A DNA stretch of 11,530 nucleotides. It comes from Smittium culicis (lineage: Eukaryota; Kickxellomycota; Harpellomycetes; Harpellales; Legeriomycetaceae). Numbering within the stretch: position 1 is the stretch's first letter; every line of letters begins with the position of its first letter. Positions 8,873 to 11,530 of this stretch are shown here, one piece after another. The notes below the pieces were generated by a model. That model did not search any database. It had not been told where the DNA came from and saw only the letters and a list, made by a program, of their open reading frames with translations. The DNA is taken from NCBI GenBank assembly GCA_001970855.1, contig LSSN01003305.1, positions 1 to 11,530 of the forward strand, read 5' to 3'. Position numbers and translations under genes: made by a program.

Positions 8873-8907
8873 AAAAAAAAAAAAAAAAAACACTTTGCCG
8901 AAATTTG
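8606..8907. repeat. Block flanked by a roughly 14-bp imperfect inverted repeat
   Basis: The left copy AAATTTCTCGGCAAAG (8606-8621) and the right copy CTTTGCCGAAATTT (8893-8906) are reverse complements except for two extra bases on the left. The block between them contains the A18 run near its right end. A third copy of the core TCGGCAAAG is at 5551-5559. No target-site duplication is seen next to the arms. Possible readings are a small non-autonomous element, a coincidence, or a duplicated LINE end. Confidence 0.4.
8873..8890 (+). repeat. A18 homopolymer, likely poly(A) tail of a plus-strand LINE insertion
   Basis: Eighteen uninterrupted A bases, followed at once by GC-richer sequence. Long A tracts abutting unrelated DNA are the usual 3' signature of L1-type insertions. 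It is oriented like LINE fossil B. The clean tract in otherwise degraded DNA could reflect a younger insertion or slippage renewal. Confidence 0.6.
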
Positions 8908-8933
8908 CTTCTCACACATGGCTGTGGAAGTAC
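8891..8933. other. 43-bp spacer between opposing poly(A) tails
   Basis: A short stretch (starting CACTTTGCCG, ending GTGGAAGTAC) with visibly more G+C than either side. If A18 and T21 are tails of two insertions pointing towards each other, this is the only original target DNA left between them. No coding or RNA signature is seen. Confidence 0.5.
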
Positions 8934-8954
8934 TTTTTTTTTTTTTTTTTTTTT
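8934..8954 (-). repeat. T21 homopolymer, likely poly(A) tail of minus-strand LINE fossil C
   Basis: Twenty-one uninterrupted T bases on the plus strand, equal to a poly(A) tail on the minus strand. They stand directly at the 3' side of minus-strand LINE C sequence, about 830 bases after its last conserved segment near 9760. The facing A18 tract lies 43 bases away. Confidence 0.65.
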
Positions 8955-9754
8955 GGCTTTTGTAATATAGGTATATATACTTTTCTAGTAAAAAAGAAAA
9001 TTTATATTAGGAAACTATTTACAGTTAAGTATTCAAAATTTCATAGCATAGATTGTACCAAGATAATTTGTTAATTGATCAAGTAATCGAGACGGTTAAT
9101 CTGGAACCAGGATGAATAATTTCTGTTCGTCTAATAAATGCTTTCTTTTATTTATAACATGTGGAGGTGTAAATACTAAAAGTTAATTTATATGGCATCA
9201 GAAGTATTTGGCATACTATTTTTCTCATTATTCAGTTGTCGAGTCGACAGATATAATATATTAGATGTTTGGATTTATCTGCAAATGAGGTAAGAATGGG
9301 CGATTATGAGCGATTTTCCTTTCTGCGTCTTCACTGCAAAAAGATAGCAAGTTTAATTAGAGAATCAAATTCATTGTTTGATTCATAACTTTTGGGGCAT
9401 TTTGGATGGATTGAAGCATTTACATCAATGTGATACAGCGATTTACGGTTTACGTCTTTCTTTGTCCAATAGCTAATTTATGACCACTACAGCTTAAGAT
9501 CATTAATAAATATTAGCGTCAATACTCAGTTTAAATAATCGTAATTTGTTAATTCTTGGTATTCAGCTAGATATCAGCCAATATTCTGTTAATAATTTCA
9601 GTTTTTTCATGGCTCAAAAAGCTATGCTAATTTCTAATCATTTGATGTGCGACCATAAATTCAGCGTATTTTTACTTTAACGACTATTATTTCGCGAACT
9701 ATAAATGGTTCAATTTTAGCGCTATAAATTTCTCAGTACAGCAAACTAAATTAA

Positions 9755-10400
9755 TGAATAATAGACAGCTTTTTGAGTGGACGAGCGGTTTTAGTCCAGT
9801 TTTATTATTTGTTAATGCTGATTAGACACAAACTTCAGACAATTTAATTCACTATGGGGGGTTTTTTTTGATACAGTTCAAAATGTAATTGGAATTGATA
9901 GTTGGATAAAATCTTTACATAAATGCTGTGCGCTTCTCGAAATAATCTCCCATTTGAGCTGATAATCCATTTGCTTATTTCGTACGCAGCAATCGATTGG
10001 CCAGAATATATTAGCTAGGATTTATAACTTGCTTCGACTGGTCTAATCCCTCGAAACTGCAAAGCTAGAATTGCTATACCCCTAAGTAATAGTCTCCCAT
10101 ATCTATATTAAATGATAATAGTACACCTGCAAATAAGAGGGGCCATATAAGAGTATAATAATTAGAAAAAAAGCTTGCATTTAAAGTGGGAATGGTCAAT
10201 CCCGTGTTTTTAGGCCGATTTGGAAAAAGTCTCAGCACTATTATATGCACTTTAGCCGCATAATTGATATTTTGTTTCTGCATATCTAAATCTAAATACG
10301 TTTGAACAGGCTTTTTGTTTACGGCAGAGTTATTGCATAATAGCCACATTGTTCCTTCTGCACTCTTTGTATTATGACTCAATTTCATAATATTTACATT
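9755..10400 (-). pseudogene. Post-RT domain of LINE fossil C
   Basis: The longest open frame in the left 10.9 kb, 104 codons (10388 to 10074, minus), reads PKNTGLTIPTLNASFFSNYY and then TLIWPLLF. This matches the L1/Tx1 segment 'PKxxGGLxIPNLxxYYxAxxLxxLxxW', preceded by FPNRP in the place of the 'NxKRPR' stretch. About 415 bases downstream on the same strand comes TKTARPLKKLSIIH (about 9800-9757), matching 'xTLxIWNxLKKxxxL', the same motif found in fossil A. Order and spacing therefore agree between the two fossils. One of the two glycines of the GGL pair is replaced. The frame is broken by stops after 10074. It is a fragment of a dead protein; the ATG at 10388 is not a real start. Confidence 0.68.
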
Positions 10401-10660
10401 GTTTATGATTTAGGACTCTTAAAAGTATTGAGGCTTCATCTACACCCATTCTCACAAACTATCCTCGCTCACGAGTACCAAAAATATCTAATAAAATAAT
10501 GCCTTTATGCATGAAACTACGCCCTTAAAGACGTTTATTTATCATTAAATCAAACCTATACTAATTCTATCTTGTTATCGTAAATTTAGAGAAACAACAA
10601 AGCTGAAACCTTCCGATTTCTGACATTTTTTTTTATCGCTGATCGAAATAAAAACATATT

Positions 10661-10861
10661 TTGTTAGAGATAATAGTGTGGATAACTGATTCGCTCATTT
10701 CGGGAAATAAGATAAGGTTCAATTTTAGCTTTAAAAGATTCGTTTACGTTTTTTTTTGTTACATAAAAAAATTGATTATTACAATAGCACAAAAAAGAAA
10801 AAAAAAAAATATTACAAAAGCACATAAAGAAAAAAAATTCCGAATTTTTTTAAAGAAATGA
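10661..10861. other. A-rich junction between LINE C and the promoter region
   Basis: A 66-codon plus-strand frame lies here, but it is lysine- and isoleucine-rich from A runs (for example around 10797-10809 and 10829-10837) and shows no family motif, so I do not call it a gene. The stretch marks the 5' edge of fossil C. A third, shorter T-run/A-run pair (10749-10757 and 10766-10771) is the only local structure. Confidence 0.5.
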
Positions 10862-11249
10862 GGTTTAGTAACATCATAAAACACTCCCGTTCATATTTCC
10901 CACCCTGCCTTTTTTCTTTTCATTCTAACATCAATAAGCTGTGCTTAACCTTTTACCTTATACCTTTTCATAACTTATAATTTTATTTTATTTTTACATA
11001 TATTATCACCTACAATTTCTTCTTCAATAGCTTCAATTTGCACCTTCAAGTACAAGCTACCTTTAAAAAGAAAAGAAAAACGATTTAAAGCCAACTTGAC
11101 GATAATTTTCTACGCTTCGATTTCATTTCAACAAGTATTATTTGTCCTTTACGCAGCATTAATAAAATTATAATTCTCATTTTACGATCCGAAAAAGAAA
11201 CCACCAACCCCTTTTTAAATAATTCAACCAATATTAGAATAGCCATATA
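10862..11249 (+). promoter_or_regulatory. Pyrimidine-rich 5' intergenic/promoter region of the secreted-protein gene
   Basis: Composition changes from A-rich to a pyrimidine-rich plus strand (for example TTCATATTTCCCACCCTGCC and the T/C runs to about 10925), as is common upstream of fungal genes. TATA-like sequences occur at 10975-10985 and elsewhere, but the AT content makes them weak evidence. An AAAAAGAAAAGAAAAACG purine tract lies at 11065-11082, and ACCACCAACCCC at 11201-11212 precedes the start codon by about 40 bases. No other start codon opens a longer frame. Specific transcription-factor sites cannot be assigned with confidence. Confidence 0.5.
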
Positions 11250-11530
11250 ATGCATTTTTTATCCATGCTTTCATTTCTATTCGCATTCTTGGCAATAGTC
11301 GCTTGCAGCCATCCCATCGAGCAACAATGTACTGAGAACTGCTCCGATTCTACGGATAATTTTGTGCCCGCAAACGCTGACTCTGCAAACTACCTCGACA
11401 ATTGTATGTATAGCTCTCAGGCAGAGCCTACACAAACCAAAGGCCAAGTCGTCATCGTAGTGCAAACCACAGTGTTCGTTTATGCAGGAAACAACGCCAT
11501 GACTACCACCGCTACTGCTAGTCCCACAGG
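11250..11530 (+). CDS. Secreted, probably cell-wall protein, N-terminal part (cut by window edge)
   Basis: An open frame from ATG at 11250 runs off the window after 93 codons without a stop. Residues 1-19 (MHFLSMLSFLFAFLAIVAC) form a signal peptide: a short polar start, a hydrophobic core and a likely cleavage near residues 18-20. The mature part has cysteines at about 27, 31 and 52, an N-glycosylation sequon N-C-S at 30-32, then QVVIVVQTTVFVYAG at 66-80 followed by a Thr/Ala/Ser-rich start of a linker (TTTATASPT). A 'VVxVxQTVxV' strand leading into a Ser/Thr stretch is typical of yeast and fungal wall proteins such as the SUN and PRY/CAP groups; I cannot place it in one. A second in-frame ATG at 11265 would weaken the signal peptide, so the first is preferred. 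Its base composition is clearly less AT-rich than the rest. The minus-strand frame at 11277-11465 is its shadow. Confidence 0.8.
   Translation, partial: MHFLSMLSFLFAFLAIVACSHPIEQQCTENCSDSTDNFVPANADSANYLDNCMYSSQAEPTQTKGQVVIVVQTTVFVYAGNNAMTTTATASPT

Larger units (their letters stand above)
8934..10660 (-). mobile_element. LINE fossil C, 5'-truncated, minus strand
   Basis: A T-rich block (plus strand) whose minus strand carries the post-RT domain of an L1/Tx1-like LINE and ends in a poly(A) tract. Scaling from fossil A, where the FxDD box lies about 1 kb before the conserved tryptophan-type segment, puts the FxDD box of C near 10790, beyond the point at about 10660 where LINE-like reading stops. 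This suggests classic 5' truncation during target-primed reverse transcription. No target-site duplication could be found by eye. Upstream sense readings such as HKGIILLDIFG (about 10512-10480) probably belong to the segment just after the RT active site. Confidence 0.68.

Noticed and set aside
10442..10454. ACACCCATTCTCA, partly like a Rap1 binding site
   Set aside because: It matches only the first half of the consensus and lies inside LINE fossil C, away from the promoter.
10661..10861. Plus-strand 66-codon open frame near the right-hand gene
   Set aside because: It ends in a lysine-rich tail made by A runs, with no family motif; better read as A-rich junction sequence.
1..10861. Prokaryotic reading (operons, ribosome binding sites, CRISPR)
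   Set aside because: No coding density, no regular spaced repeats and no intact bacterial-type genes; LINE remains and poly(A) tracts indicate a eukaryotic nuclear genome.
11404..11409. GTATGT, identical to the canonical yeast 5' splice site, inside the terminal CDS
   Set aside because: The frame stays open past it and no TACTAAC-type branch site follows within the window, so no intron is needed.
11277..11465. Minus-strand 62-codon frame with several cysteines
   Set aside because: It is the reverse shadow of the secreted-protein CDS, which has a better start, a signal peptide and coherent composition.

Overview
The window is about 10.9 kb of AT-rich DNA with no intact gene, followed by one normal-looking gene start that runs off the right edge. 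Apart from that gene, the longest ATG-initiated frame is only 104 codons. The region is not empty. Read across frames and through stops, it contains the worn remains of several LINE-type (non-LTR) retrotransposons, whose reverse-transcriptase (RT) and post-RT motifs are still in the right order and spacing. The protein style fits the L1/Tx1-like group, which in yeasts includes Zorro and Ylli; that placement is inference. The gene at the right edge encodes a secreted, Ser/Thr-rich, wall-type protein with a pyrimidine-rich promoter and no visible intron. This suggests an ascomycete, perhaps budding, yeast or a related fungus. The species cannot be named from the sequence.

Layout: (i) 1-700 holds a minus-strand trace resembling a LINE endonuclease (element D), weakly supported. 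(ii) 701-1929 is AT-rich with nothing recognisable. (iii) About 1930-4850 is LINE fossil A on the minus strand, with RT boxes at about 4200, 4057 and 3890 and post-RT conserved stretches down to about 2840. (iv) 4850-5560 is a transition zone where the T-rich strand bias flips to A-rich; it has an A12 run at 5243-5254. (v) About 5560-8490 is LINE fossil B on the plus strand, with a very readable RT: a fingers box near 7690, a GFIxGR-like box at 7830, an AYDRV-like box at 7951, a GxxQGD-like box at 8111 and FxDD at 8243. (vi) 8492-8547 is a compact G-rich tract with a 20-bp imperfect tandem repeat. (vii) 8873-8954 holds A18, then 43 bp of less AT-rich DNA, then T21, which looks like two LINE poly(A) tails meeting tail to tail. 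(viii) About 8955-10660 is LINE fossil C on the minus strand, apparently 5'-truncated inside or just after the RT. (ix) From about 10862 the composition changes to a pyrimidine-rich promoter-like stretch, and from 11250 to the edge runs a secreted-protein CDS.

The elements do not cooperate with the gene in any visible way. The picture is a LINE graveyard, perhaps subtelomeric, pericentromeric or another gene-poor block, beside a cell-surface gene. Decay includes frameshifts, small indels and inferred transversions as well as transitions, so simple RIP-type C-to-T mutation is not enough to explain it. No tRNA, rRNA, CRISPR array or intact transposase was found.
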